Assembly: GCA_016213205.1 (NCBI GenBank)
Contig: JACRAZ010000034.1
Coordinates: 1-39,599, forward strand
Source: Burkholderiales bacterium
GTDB taxonomy: Bacteria; Pseudomonadota; Gammaproteobacteria; Burkholderiales; Burkholderiaceae_C
Direction of reading: 5' to 3'
Length of the DNA: 39,599 nucleotides
The position numbers and the translations under genes were made by a program. The notes under the pieces were generated by a model, which saw nothing but the letters and a program-made list of their open reading frames with translations, was not told the DNA's origin and searched no databases. Within the stretch, counting starts at the first letter, position 1. Each line of letters opens with the position of its first letter. Positions 23,246 to 32,220 of this stretch are shown here, piece after piece.

Positions 23246-23262
23246 CTTAACCCATCCTTAAG
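23246..23262. promoter_or_regulatory. PmrA-type response-regulator box between PAP2/eptA and the two-component genes
   Basis: CTTAACCCATCCTTAAG has two YTTAA half-sites repeated with an 11-bp period and a 5-bp spacer. It fits the PmrA/BasR consensus YTTAAK-N5-YTTAAK at all but one position. Such AT-rich pairs are rare in this GC-rich DNA. It lies 25 bp before the PAP2 start and 281 bp before the regulator start, so it most likely controls the PAP2-eptA transcript. Confidence 0.65.
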
Positions 23263-23320
23263 TGCCGGCCAGCACCCACGCCACGGGGGCTGCTGCGTCG
23301 CACAATGTGGGTCCAATGGT

Positions 23321-23545
23321 GCCCCCCAGCTCACTTCGTTCGCGGCCCCCCGAGGGGGCGCTCAGGACCTTCGGGACGGCCGGGCGGTCCTGGGTGCCCC
23401 CCAGCTCACTTCGTTCGCGGCCCCCCGAGGGGGTGCTCAGGACCTTCGGAACGGCCGGGCGGTCCTGGGTGCCCCCCAGCTCACTTCGTTCGCGACCCCC
23501 CGGGGGGGTGCTCAGGACCTTCGGAACGGCCGGGCGGTCCTGATG
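23321..23545. repeat. Three tandem 75-bp repeats ending at the regulator start codon
   Basis: Units start at 23321, 23396 and 23471 with an exact 75-bp period and differ at only a few positions. Each has a CCCCCCAGCTCACTTCG opening, a C-run/G-run palindrome (CCCCCCGAGGGGG) and a GGACCTTCGG...CGGTCCTG second half. Because 75 is a multiple of 3, all frames stay in register. On the + strand an ORF of exactly three 25-residue repeats (ATG at 23316) ends with TGA overlapping the ATG of the response regulator. This is a dispersed palindromic-type repeat, not a CRISPR: there are no spacers. Confidence 0.85.
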
Positions 23546-24223
23546 CGCGTGCTGGTGGTCGAGGACGACGAAGGCATTGCCCAGGGCCTGCGGGCCCACC
23601 TGCGCCAGCATGGCTGCGTGGTGGACCTGGCCGGCAGCGTGGCCGCCGGCTGGGCGGCGCTGCAGGCCGAGCCCTTCGACCTGCTGCTGCTGGACCTGGG
23701 CCTGCCCGATGGCGATGGCAGCGAGCTGCTGCAGCGCCTGCGCGGCAGCAGCGGCGCCCGGCTGCCCGACCCGCACACGCCGGTGCTGATCATGACCGCG
23801 CGCGATGCCGTGGCGGCCCGCATCGCCGCGCTGGACATGGGCGCGGACGACTACGTGGCCAAGCCCTTCGACAGCGATGAACTCGCCGCCCGCATGCGCG
23901 CGGTGCGCCGGCGCGCCGGCGGGCGCGCGCAGCCGGTGCTGCGCATCGGCGATGTGGAGCTCGAGCCGGCCACGCGCCAGGTGCGGCGGGCGGGGGCGCC
24001 GGTGGAGGTGTCCGCGCGTGAATTCGCGGTGCTGCTGGCCCTGGCCGAGGTGCGGCCGCGCGTGCTGTCGCGCCAGCAGCTGGAGGCGCGGCTGTACGAG
24101 TGGGACGGCGGGCCCGACAGCAACGCGATCGAGGTGCATGTGCATCGGCTGCGGCGCAAGCTGGGCGAAGGCGTGATCCGCACCCTGCGGGGCGTGGGCT
24201 ACTTCGTGCCGGAGCAGGACTGA
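23543..24223 (+). CDS. OmpR/PmrA-type response regulator
   Basis: A 226-residue two-domain regulator. The receiver has acidic residues EDDE (8-10), phosphoacceptor Asp51 in LLLLDLGLPDGDG, and the MTARD and YVAKPF (Lys) motifs. A C-terminal winged helix (about 130-225) carries the DNA-binding VHRLRRKLGEGVIRTLRGVGYFV helix typical of the OmpR/PhoB class. The closest well-known relatives by layout are PmrA/BasR and QseB. The ATG overlaps the TGA of a repeat-derived ORF (TGATG) and no Shine-Dalgarno sequence is visible, so initiation may be weak or coupled. The next gene overlaps its stop in the same TGATG manner. It probably binds the PmrA-type box at 23246 and controls PAP2-eptA. Confidence 0.92.
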   Translation: MRVLVVEDDEGIAQGLRAHLRQHGCVVDLAGSVAAGWAALQAEPFDLLLLDLGLPDGDGSELLQRLRGSSGARLPDPHTPVLIMTARDAVAARIAALDMGADDYVAKPFDSDELAARMRAVRRRAGGRAQPVLRIGDVELEPATRQVRRAGAPVEVSAREFAVLLALAEVRPRVLSRQQLEARLYEWDGGPDSNAIEVHVHRLRRKLGEGVIRTLRGVGYFVPEQD

Positions 24224-25584
24224 TGGCCGCACCAGCCCGCCGCCGCAGCCTGATGGCCGACCTGCTGGCCTGGGCGCTGGGCGCGCTGGGCGTGGTGTGG
24301 CTGGGGTTCGTGGTGGTGGGCTTCCGGACCGGCCTGCACGAGGCCGACGAGCTGACCGACGGCCACCTCGCCGGCGTGGCCGCGCTGCTGCAGAGCCAGC
24401 GCGAGATCGGCTTCGCGAATGGCCAGCCGGTGTCCGCGCCGCGGCAGGACAGCCCCCTGCGCGCCCACGACTACCAGCCTTCGATGAGCGTGGTGGTGTG
24501 GGATGCCACGGGCCGCGTGCTGGCGCGCACCGGCGCGGCGCCGCTGCCGCCCTTCGACACCCGCGAGGGCTTCGCCACGCTGCAGCTGGGCGAGCCGCCG
24601 CAACCCTGGCGCAGCTTCGCGCGCTGGCAGGCACCGGACCACAGCCGCCGGGTGATGGTGCTGCTGAGCATCGACGAGCGCGACGAGCTGGCCTGGGACA
24701 TCGCCAGCCAGGTGGCCGAACCCGGCCTGTGGCTGCTGCCCGTGGTGGCGCTGGTGCTGGGCCTGGCGATCCGGCGCGGCCTGCGGCCGCTGGATGCGCT
24801 GTCGGCCGAGGTGCATGCCCTGGATGTGCAGCGCGCCACGCCGCTGCCGCCGGGCCAGCGCCACCTGGAATTCGAGTCCGTGGTGGAGGCCATCAACACC
24901 CTGGTGGCGCGCAACCATGCCGCGTTGTCGCGCGAGCAGCAGCTGGCCAGCGAGCTGGCGCACGAGCTGCGCACGCCGCTGGCATCCTTGAGCCTGCACG
25001 CCCGCAGCCTGCAGGGCGAGATGGCCGAGGCCGAGCGCCAGCAGTCGCTGCAGCGCATCGAGCACGACGCGCTGCGGGCCGGCCAGTTGGTGAACCAGCT
25101 GCTGGCGCTGGCACGGGCCAGCCGGGCCGAGCTGGCCGAGGCGGCCCAGCCGCTGGACCTGGCCGAACTGGCTCGCCGCGTGGTGGCCGAATACGCGCAG
25201 GCCGCCTTCGAGGCACGCCATGAACTGGCACTGGAGGCGCCGCCGGCCTGGCCGATCACCGGCCACCCGGTGCTGCTGGAAATGGCGCTGCGCAACCTGA
25301 TCGACAACGCCCTGGCCCACACCCCGCCCGGCACCGTGATCGAGGTGCAGCTCGATGCCGGCCAGCGCTGGCTTCAGGTGTGCGACAACGGCGCCGGGCC
25401 GCGCCCGGACACGGCGCCGGCAGCGGCCGGCGGCGAGGGCCGCCATGCCCTGGGCCTGGGCCTGGGGCACCGGGTGGTGGAGAAGGTGGCCGCGGTGCAC
25501 GGCGCGCAGTTCGGCGCGGTGGTGCCGCCGCCGGGCTTCAGCACCGCCTACCGGCTGGCGTTCGGCCCGGCAAGCGGCGCCTGA
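24223..25584 (+). CDS. Membrane sensor histidine kinase (PmrB/QseC-like)
   Basis: A 453-residue partner kinase. One membrane helix (about 10-35), a periplasmic sensor region of about 130 residues and a second helix (about 165-185) are followed by a HAMP-like linker. The phosphoacceptor domain has ELAHELRTPL with His247. The ATPase domain has NLIDNALAHT (N box), VCDNGAGP (G1) and GLGLGHRVVEKV (G2). Start and stop overlap with the regulator as TGATG, so the pair is co-translated. Given the adjacent PAP2 and eptA genes it probably senses envelope stress, metal ions, acid or cationic peptides; the ligand is not deducible. Confidence 0.92.
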   Translation: MAAPARRRSLMADLLAWALGALGVVWLGFVVVGFRTGLHEADELTDGHLAGVAALLQSQREIGFANGQPVSAPRQDSPLRAHDYQPSMSVVVWDATGRVLARTGAAPLPPFDTREGFATLQLGEPPQPWRSFARWQAPDHSRRVMVLLSIDERDELAWDIASQVAEPGLWLLPVVALVLGLAIRRGLRPLDALSAEVHALDVQRATPLPPGQRHLEFESVVEAINTLVARNHAALSREQQLASELAHELRTPLASLSLHARSLQGEMAEAERQQSLQRIEHDALRAGQLVNQLLALARASRAELAEAAQPLDLAELARRVVAEYAQAAFEARHELALEAPPAWPITGHPVLLEMALRNLIDNALAHTPPGTVIEVQLDAGQRWLQVCDNGAGPRPDTAPAAAGGEGRHALGLGLGHRVVEKVAAVHGAQFGAVVPPPGFSTAYRLAFGPASGA

Positions 25585-25604
25585 GGCCGAGGGCCACCGC
25601 GATC

Positions 25605-25623
25605 GCCGGCCGCGCGGGCCGGC
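25605..25623. terminator. GC hairpin between convergent genes
   Basis: GCCGGCC and GGCCGGC form a 7-bp stem with a 5-nt loop in the 46-bp gap between the convergent kinase gene and the unknown gene at 25631. There is no T run, so any termination here would be weak or Rho-assisted. Confidence 0.35.
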
Positions 25624-25630
25624 CGGGCCA

Positions 25631-26254
25631 TCACATCAGCAGCGTGGAGCCTGGCGCCAGCGCCAGCTCGCGCAGGCCATCGTGCGGGGCTTCGCCGCCG
25701 TCGGGGGCCAGGCCCATCAGGCTGATGGCGCGGTTCTGCATCGAGGCCGCGTCCTCGTGGTCGCCGCAACGGTCGAGCACGTCGCTCACCCGCAGCAGCA
25801 CCTTCACTTCCCAGTGGGCGTCGGTGGTCTGGCCGGCCAGGCTGGCGGCCTCGAAGGCGTGGTCGCGTGCGCGCTCGCGTTCCTGGCGGCCGGCATGGCG
25901 CTTGTGTTCGTTGGCGGTCTGCTCGGCTTCGGCCATGGCGCAGCACACCTCGGCCAGCTCGCACAGCAGGTCGACCCGGGTGTCCACGCCCGGCAGCATG
26001 GCGGCCCAGCGCTGGGCCTGCGCCAGGTAATCCTCGGCGGGGCCGAAGGCGCCCAGCGCCTTCATCGCGCGGGCCACCTGGGCCAGGGCCTGGCACATGT
26101 CGTTCGGGCGCTTGAACACCTGGGCCAGGTCCAGCACCCGCAGCGAGAGCTTCAGGGCCTGGCGGGCGAAGCCATCCGCCAGGCCGGGCGCGGCGCTGTC
26201 CATCAGCAGGGGCCCGGTGGTGATGCGGGTGTCGGTGCGGCGGTCGGCTGTCAT
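25631..26254 (-). CDS. Hypothetical helical protein, TPR-like
   Basis: A 207-residue cytosolic protein that I do not recognise as a named family. It is almost entirely alpha-helical, with alternating Ala/Leu-rich helices (LADGFARQALKLSLRVLDLAQ, MCQALAQVARAMKALGAFGPAEDYLAQAQRWA, LCELAEVCCAMAEAEQTA). The pattern resembles two to four tetratricopeptide-type repeats, so a protein-interaction role is possible. The start is taken at ATG 26254; an upstream in-frame ATG (26326) would add low-complexity sequence. No strong ribosome binding site is visible. It is convergent with the kinase gene and downstream of msrQ with a 99-bp gap. Confidence 0.7.
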   Translation of the reverse strand: MTADRRTDTRITTGPLLMDSAAPGLADGFARQALKLSLRVLDLAQVFKRPNDMCQALAQVARAMKALGAFGPAEDYLAQAQRWAAMLPGVDTRVDLLCELAEVCCAMAEAEQTANEHKRHAGRQERERARDHAFEAASLAGQTTDAHWEVKVLLRVSDVLDRCGDHEDAASMQNRAISLMGLAPDGGEAPHDGLRELALAPGSTLLM

Positions 26255-26353
26255 GGTCGGGATGCTAGGGCGCGGGCCTCGCGCTGCCTTCCCCGCATCC
26301 CCGGGGGGCAGCGTGCGCTGCATCACGTTCGGGCGCTGCGGCGCGCCCGGCGT

Positions 26354-26983
26354 TCAACCCGCCTTCGGGCTGCCGGGCCGGGTGAACAGGCGTGCCAGCG
26401 GTTGCCGCAGGCGCCAGCCCAGCAGCAGCGCGACGATCGTGGCGTAGACCGCCCATTCGCCGAAATCGTGCTTGGCCGCGCGCATCCAGAAGAAGTGCAG
26501 CAGCCCCAGCAGCACGATCGCGTACACCGCCCGGTGCAGCAGCCGCCAGCGCGCCGCGCCCAGGGCCTTGATGGCACGGTTGAACGAGGTGGCGGCCAGC
26601 GGGCCCATCAGCACCAGCGCCAGGAAGCCCACCAGGATGAAGGGGCGCTTGGCGATGTCGCGTGCGATGTCGGCGGCGTCCAGCCCCATGTCGAGCCAGG
26701 CATAACACAGGAAGTGAACGGCTGCGTAGAAGAACGCGTAGAGGCCCATCATGCGGCGCAGGCGGGCCAGCGCGCTCCAGCCGGTGAGCTCGCGCAGCGG
26801 GGTCACCGCCAGCGTGATGCACAGGAAGCGCAGCACCCAGTCGCCGCTGCCGCGGATCAGGGCCTCCGCCGGGTTGGGGCCCAGCGTCTGGGCCACTGCG
26901 CCCCACAGCAGGTGCGCAAACGGCAGCAAGGCCAGCACGAACAGCAGCGGCCGGGTGGCCGCATGCAGCAGCAGCCTGTTCAC
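26354..26983 (-). CDS. msrQ: Haem-binding membrane subunit MsrQ (YedZ)
   Basis: A 209-residue inner-membrane b-type haem protein of the ferric-reductase-like family that passes electrons from the quinone pool or flavin to MsrP. About six helices are visible. Conserved histidines lie in FYAAVHFLCY and in WRLLHRAVYAIVLLGLLHFF, and the family segment RRMMGLYAFFYAAVHF is clear. The start is 8 bp after the msrP stop, so the two genes form a tight operon in catalytic-then-membrane order as in other bacteria. Length and order of helices are normal. Confidence 0.93.
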   Translation of the reverse strand: MNRLLLHAATRPLLFVLALLPFAHLLWGAVAQTLGPNPAEALIRGSGDWVLRFLCITLAVTPLRELTGWSALARLRRMMGLYAFFYAAVHFLCYAWLDMGLDAADIARDIAKRPFILVGFLALVLMGPLAATSFNRAIKALGAARWRLLHRAVYAIVLLGLLHFFWMRAAKHDFGEWAVYATIVALLLGWRLRQPLARLFTRPGSPKAG

Positions 26984-26991
26984 GGCCGCGA

Positions 26992-27969
<978 letters not shown>

Positions 27970-28014
27970 GGATGCTCCTTGGATGCAGGGTAGTCGCGGC
28001 GCGGGCCCCGCGCC

Positions 28015-29367
28015 TTACAGCTCGCCGTAGGAATGCAGGCCGGTGAGGAACATGTTGACGCCGAGGAAGGCGAAACTCGTGACCAGCAGCCCGGCCAGTG
28101 CCCACCAGGCCGACATCGCCCCGCGCAGCCCCTTCATCAGCCGCATGTGCAGCCAGGCCGCATAGTTGAGCCAGACGATCAGGGCCCAGGTCTCCTTCGG
28201 GTCCCAGCTCCAGTAGCCGCCCCAGGCCTCGGCGGCCCAGAAGGCGCCGAGGATGGTGGCGATGGTGAAGAACGCGAAGCCCACCGCGATGGACTTGTAC
28301 ATCAGGTCGTCCAGCAGGGCGGGTGGGGGCAGGCGCTCGGCGATGCGCCGGCGCGCGGCCAGGATGCCGCCCACCACCAGGAACGCGATGCCGAAGTACA
28401 CCGCCCAGTAGCTGGAGAGGTTTTCCAGCGCCTTGCTGCGAAACACCACCGGCTGCAGGCACAGCACCACGCCCACCAGCGCCAGCGGCGCGAGCTTCCA
28501 CCAGCGCGTCTCGCTCGCCTGGCGCTGCACCAGGTAGGCGAAGGCCACCATCGCCGCCAGCGAGAAGGTGCCGTAACCGATGAAGTTGGCCGGCACGTGC
28601 AGCTTCATCCACCAGCTCTGCAGCGCGGGCACCAGGGGCTGGATCTCGTGCGCGTCGCGTGTCACGGTGTACCAGAGCAGGAAGCCCACCGCGGCGCTGA
28701 CCACCAGCATCACGAAGGCGCCCAGCGCCTTGGTGCGGTAGTGCTGCTCGTAGTACAGGTAGAACAGCGCGGTGAGCCAGCAGAACAGCACGAACACCTC
28801 GTACAGGTTGCTCACCGGGATGTGGCCGATGTCGGGGCCGATCTGGTGGCTCTCGTACCAGCGCACCAGCGTGCCCACCAGGGCCATGGCCACGCCGGCC
28901 CAGGCCAGGCGCGAGCCCAGGCGCTGCGCGGTGTTGTCGTCGGCCTTCGCCGCAAAGCCGATCCAGTACATCACCGTGCTCATGCCGAACAGCACGCCCA
29001 TCCACAGGATGGCGCTCTGGCTGGACAGGAAGTACTTCAGCAGGAACACCTGCTCGGCCCGCGACAGGTCGGCCCCGAAGCCATCGGTCACCTGGCTGTA
29101 CAGGCCGATGGCCAGCAGCGTGGCCGCGCCGCACCCCAGCGTGAGCACGCGCAGCGGGCCCCAGAACCAGCCCAGCGCCACCAGCGCGGGCATGCTGCCC
29201 AGCAGGATGGCCTGCTCGTAGCCGTCCATCGAGGCGTGGTAACGCTGGAAGGCAAAGCCGCTGCCCCCCAGCACGAGCACGGCGAACAGCCAATCGAACA
29301 CGCTGCGCCGCGCCAGCAGGCCCGGCCGGCCGAGCGGGATGGTCTTGGGGGCGGTGGTGGTGCTCAT
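28015..29367 (-). CDS. ccsB: Cytochrome c biogenesis protein CcsB (CcsA/ResC-type haem lyase subunit)
   Basis: A 450-residue polytopic inner-membrane protein of System II cytochrome c maturation. Together with the ResB-type partner it exports haem and joins it to the CXXCH cysteines of apocytochromes. The tryptophan-rich WWD motif appears as AEAWGGYWSWDPKETWALIVW near the C-terminal part, preceded by conserved His-containing segments (PANFIGYGTFS region, LHMRLMKGLRG). Naming varies: the family is called CcsA, ResC or CcsB in different organisms. The ATG overlaps the TGA stop of resB (ATGA), showing coupling. Confidence 0.94.
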   Translation of the reverse strand: MSTTTAPKTIPLGRPGLLARRSVFDWLFAVLVLGGSGFAFQRYHASMDGYEQAILLGSMPALVALGWFWGPLRVLTLGCGAATLLAIGLYSQVTDGFGADLSRAEQVFLLKYFLSSQSAILWMGVLFGMSTVMYWIGFAAKADDNTAQRLGSRLAWAGVAMALVGTLVRWYESHQIGPDIGHIPVSNLYEVFVLFCWLTALFYLYYEQHYRTKALGAFVMLVVSAAVGFLLWYTVTRDAHEIQPLVPALQSWWMKLHVPANFIGYGTFSLAAMVAFAYLVQRQASETRWWKLAPLALVGVVLCLQPVVFRSKALENLSSYWAVYFGIAFLVVGGILAARRRIAERLPPPALLDDLMYKSIAVGFAFFTIATILGAFWAAEAWGGYWSWDPKETWALIVWLNYAAWLHMRLMKGLRGAMSAWWALAGLLVTSFAFLGVNMFLTGLHSYGEL

Positions 29368-31463
29368 GGTGTGGCGTCTTTCAGCAAGGCCGACTTCAGG
29401 GCCTCGAATTCGGCATCGGCGTCGAGTGTGCGGCGGGTGGTGGACAAGGCCGTCCGCAGCTGCGTGCCACCTTCCGGAGCGGGTTGGAGCCAGATCCAGA
29501 GCCGGCGTTCCCGGATGTAGAGCATCGTGAACACGCCGATGATCAGCAGCACCGCGCCCAGGTACACCAGTTTCTTGCCCGGCGCGCGGGCGAGCTGGAA
29601 CACGCTGGCCTGCAACTGGGTGAAATCGGTCAGCTGCAGCAGCACCGGCGCCGGGTAGAACACCGCGTCCGACAACGACAGCGCGGCCGCCTGCATGAAC
29701 CGGCCGCTGGCCTCGCCCGCCGGCAGCGGGGCCAGGCCATCACGCGCCCGGGCCAGCGTGTTCAGCTCGGACAGCGCACCGTCGAGGATGCGCAGCAGCA
29801 CCGGAGTCATGCGTTCACGTTCGGGGGCCGGCACCGTCTGCTCGATGAAGCGGGCCAGCGCGTTCAGGCCGCCCTGCGGGGCACCGGCCTCGCCGTGGGG
29901 CGCGAACAGCGTCAGGGCCCGCTCGGCGGCGATGCGCAGCTGCTCGGCCATCTCGGGCTTGTCGGCGGGCGTGGCCACGCGCACGTAGCGCTTGACGGCC
30001 TGCTCGCGCAGGGCCGGGTCCTGCAGCGCGGCCTGCAGGCGCAGCCAGCCCGCGGGGCTGTCCTGCTCGTCCACCGGGATGCGCAGGTAGCGGAACGGCT
30101 CGCTCGGGGTGTCGCGCACGCCGTGCAGGAAGACGCGTTGGCCATCGAGCTCCAGCGGCAGCTGGTAGCTGTTGAACTCGCGTGCCTGGCCACTGGCATC
30201 ACGCAGCTTGTAGCTGAACGAGGGGCCGACGTTGCGCAACGACTTCGCGCCGCCGGACTTGGCGCCCGAGCCCAGGTGCTTGTCGAGCGCGCCGACGAAA
30301 TCCACCCGGCGTGCATCGGTGCCACCGGCGGCCGCTTCGGTGTCGAAGTTCTCGACGTTCATGACCCGCAGGCTGGTGAACTCGAGCTTCAGCGCCTGCT
30401 GCTGGTTGGCGAGCTGGGTGGATTCACCGACGCGGCCCTGCACCTCGAATGCGGTGCCACCGCGCAGCGGCAGGGCACGCACGCGCAGGCTGGAGCCGCC
30501 ATCGTCGAAGCCGCTCTGGTAGATGGCGATGCCGCGATGGAACACCGGCTCGTTGACCTTCACCGTGGCCGGCGTGGCCTGGCCGCTGGCATGGTCGTGG
30601 ATCACGATCTCGCTGGCAAACAGCTTGGGCATGCCGGTGTCGTAGAACTCGACCTTGAACTTCTTGAGCTCCACGTCGAAGGGCAGCTCCTGCAGCACCA
30701 TGCCGTCGGACATGCCCAGCACCGCCACGCCCGCGCGCGCGCCTTCGGGCACGAACAGGTTGGCGCGGAAAGTGGGGTTGCGTTCGGACAGGCGGTGCCT
30801 GGCCGGCACGTCCTTGATCCGCCCTCCGCCATCGAATGCGGTCTTGCCGAGCAGCGCCATCTGGGCGCGCACGATCAGGTCGCCATCGAGCAGGCCCCCC
30901 AGGCAGACCAGCACGATGGCCGAGTGCGCGGCCAGGTAGCCGATCTTGTTGGCCATGCCCTTGCGGGCGGCCACCATGGTGCCGTTGTCGCGCACCTGCG
31001 CCCGTGCCTGCCAGCCCTGGGCGGCCAGCAGCTGCGACACCTGCTGCAGGCTGGCCTCGGGCGTGGTGGGCAGGCGGCCCTGCGCCTTGTGGTGGAAGCT
31101 CGCCAGGGCCTGCTCGCGCACATGCTCCTTGAAGCTGCGCAACTCGGCCAGGAAGCGCGGCGTGTTGCGCGCGATGCACAGGCTGGTGGAGACCACTAGG
31201 AAGCCCAGGATCAGCAGGAACCAGCCGGCGCTGTACACCGCGTACAGGCCCACCGCACCGAACACCTCGGCCCAGAACGGGCCGAACTGGTTGACGTAGT
31301 TGTTGTACGGCTCGTTCTGCTTGACGACGGTGCCGATGACCGAGGCGATGCAGATCAGCGTCAGCAGCGCGATCGCAAAACGCATCGACGAGACCAGCTC
31401 CAGCGCGTCGCGCAGCGCGGGCCGGCCAGCCGGCTGCACGGAGCCGGAAGGGGCGGAGGACAT
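29364..31463 (-). CDS. resB: Cytochrome c biogenesis protein ResB
   Basis: A 699-residue inner-membrane protein, the second half of the System II cytochrome c synthase. Three N-terminal helices (around SSMRFAIALLTLICIASVIG, GLYAVYSAGWFLLILGFLVV and NKIGYLAAHSAIVLVCLGG) are followed by a large periplasmic domain of about 400 residues. A final helix (KLVYLGAVLLIIGVFTMLYI) ends in a short cytosolic tail with IRERRLWIWLQ. It is co-translated with ccsB. A GATAAT -10 box only 8 nt before the ATG suggests a leaderless or near-leaderless mRNA; a GGCGGAGGAC-like sequence is on the opposite strand and is not a ribosome binding site. Confidence 0.94.
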   Translation of the reverse strand: MSSAPSGSVQPAGRPALRDALELVSSMRFAIALLTLICIASVIGTVVKQNEPYNNYVNQFGPFWAEVFGAVGLYAVYSAGWFLLILGFLVVSTSLCIARNTPRFLAELRSFKEHVREQALASFHHKAQGRLPTTPEASLQQVSQLLAAQGWQARAQVRDNGTMVAARKGMANKIGYLAAHSAIVLVCLGGLLDGDLIVRAQMALLGKTAFDGGGRIKDVPARHRLSERNPTFRANLFVPEGARAGVAVLGMSDGMVLQELPFDVELKKFKVEFYDTGMPKLFASEIVIHDHASGQATPATVKVNEPVFHRGIAIYQSGFDDGGSSLRVRALPLRGGTAFEVQGRVGESTQLANQQQALKLEFTSLRVMNVENFDTEAAAGGTDARRVDFVGALDKHLGSGAKSGGAKSLRNVGPSFSYKLRDASGQAREFNSYQLPLELDGQRVFLHGVRDTPSEPFRYLRIPVDEQDSPAGWLRLQAALQDPALREQAVKRYVRVATPADKPEMAEQLRIAAERALTLFAPHGEAGAPQGGLNALARFIEQTVPAPERERMTPVLLRILDGALSELNTLARARDGLAPLPAGEASGRFMQAAALSLSDAVFYPAPVLLQLTDFTQLQASVFQLARAPGKKLVYLGAVLLIIGVFTMLYIRERRLWIWLQPAPEGGTQLRTALSTTRRTLDADAEFEALKSALLKDATP

Positions 31464-31471
31464 GGGGGCGG

Positions 31472-31477
31472 ATTATC
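31472..31477 (-). promoter_or_regulatory. resB: -10 box (GATAAT) of resB, placing the start site at the ATG
   Basis: GATAAT on the minus strand ends 8 nt before the resB ATG at 31463, so transcription would begin 0-4 nt before the start codon. No good -35 hexamer is seen at normal spacing. The box sits directly after the terminator of the upstream cytochrome gene. Confidence 0.5.
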
Positions 31478-31491
31478 CCGGCTGGCGCGGC

Positions 31492-31526
31492 GACAAAGAC
31501 AAAGGGCCGGTCAGCGACCGGCCCTT
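31492..31526 (-). terminator. Rho-independent terminator of the cytochrome c4 gene
   Basis: AAGGGCCGGTC and GACCGGCCCTT form a perfect 11-bp stem with a 3-nt loop (31502-31526). On the minus strand the stem is followed by the T-rich tract TTGTCTTTGTC. It lies 30 bp after the stop of the cytochrome gene and just before the resB promoter. Confidence 0.75.
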
Positions 31527-31555
31527 GCAAGGCGATGCAGGCGCGGCGGCGCGGG

Positions 31556-32173
31556 TCAGCGCAGGCCGGCCATGTAGTCGGCCACGGCCTTGATTTCCTT
31601 GTCGCTGAGCTTGGCGGCAATGGTGCTCATCTGGGCCGAGTTGGCCCGCGTGCCGGCGCGGAAGGCATTGAGCTGCAGCTCGGTGTAGTCGGCGTGCTGG
31701 CCGGCCACACGCGGGTACTGCGCGGGGATGCCGGCGCCGGTGGGGCTGTGGCAGCCGGCGCAGGCGGGCACCTGCTTGGCCATGATGCCGCCGCGGTAGA
31801 TCTTCTCGCCCAGCAGCACCAGGTCCTTGTTCTTGGCAAAGCCGGGCTTGGCGTCCTTGCTGGCGTAGAAGGCCGCCACGTTCTTCATGTCGGCCTCGCT
31901 GAGCGCGGCGACCATGCCCGACATGATCGGGTTCGCGCGCTTGCCGGCCTTGAATTCGACCAGTTGCTTGACCAGGTAGTCGGCATGCTGGCCGGCGATG
32001 ATCGGGTTGGCCGGCGCGCCGCGGCTGCCATCGGCGGTGTGGCACGCACCACAGACCTGCGTCGAGATGGCCTGGCCCTTGGCCAGGTCGGGCTTCGGCG
32101 GTGCCGCGCTTTCGGCAGCGAGGGTGGGCAGGGCCAGGGCGGCCAGCAGCGGCAGGGCAAGCATCGACTTCAT
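31556..32173 (-). CDS. Di-haem cytochrome c4
   Basis: A 205-residue periplasmic cytochrome. A signal peptide (MKSMLALPLLAALALPTLAA) is followed by two homologous class I domains with haem c motifs CGACH (41-45) and CAGCH (138-142). Methionine ligands are likely in NPIMSGM and SAQMSTIA. Length and layout match c4, which carries electrons from the bc1 complex to terminal oxidases. The second half ends with SDKEIKAVADYMAGLR, the usual closing helix. It is upstream of the ResB/CcsB genes that would mature it but has its own terminator, so co-transcription is not required. Only a weak ribosome binding site (AAGG) precedes ATG 32173. Confidence 0.93.
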   Translation of the reverse strand: MKSMLALPLLAALALPTLAAESAAPPKPDLAKGQAISTQVCGACHTADGSRGAPANPIIAGQHADYLVKQLVEFKAGKRANPIMSGMVAALSEADMKNVAAFYASKDAKPGFAKNKDLVLLGEKIYRGGIMAKQVPACAGCHSPTGAGIPAQYPRVAGQHADYTELQLNAFRAGTRANSAQMSTIAAKLSDKEIKAVADYMAGLR

Positions 32174-32184
32174 GTCGGAGAACC

Positions 32185-32215
32185 TTGGGATGGGCAAACC
32201 TGCGGATTTTACAAT
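32185..32215 (+). promoter_or_regulatory. engB: Promoter of engB, consistent with a leaderless mRNA
   Basis: TACAAT at 32210-32215 is a good -10 box; TTGGGA at 32185-32190 could be a -35 with a long 19-bp spacer. Only five bases separate the -10 box from the ATG at 32221, so transcription should begin at or within the start codon. No Shine-Dalgarno sequence is present. Confidence 0.55.
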
Positions 32216-32220
32216 GCTCC

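Noticed and set aside
23321..23545. CRISPR array
   Set aside because: The 75-bp units are head-to-tail with no spacers, are too long for CRISPR repeats, and no cas genes are present.
23258..24634. 458-residue minus-strand frame through the 75-bp repeats
   Set aside because: It is open only because the repeat length is a multiple of three and the rest is antisense to the regulator and kinase genes.
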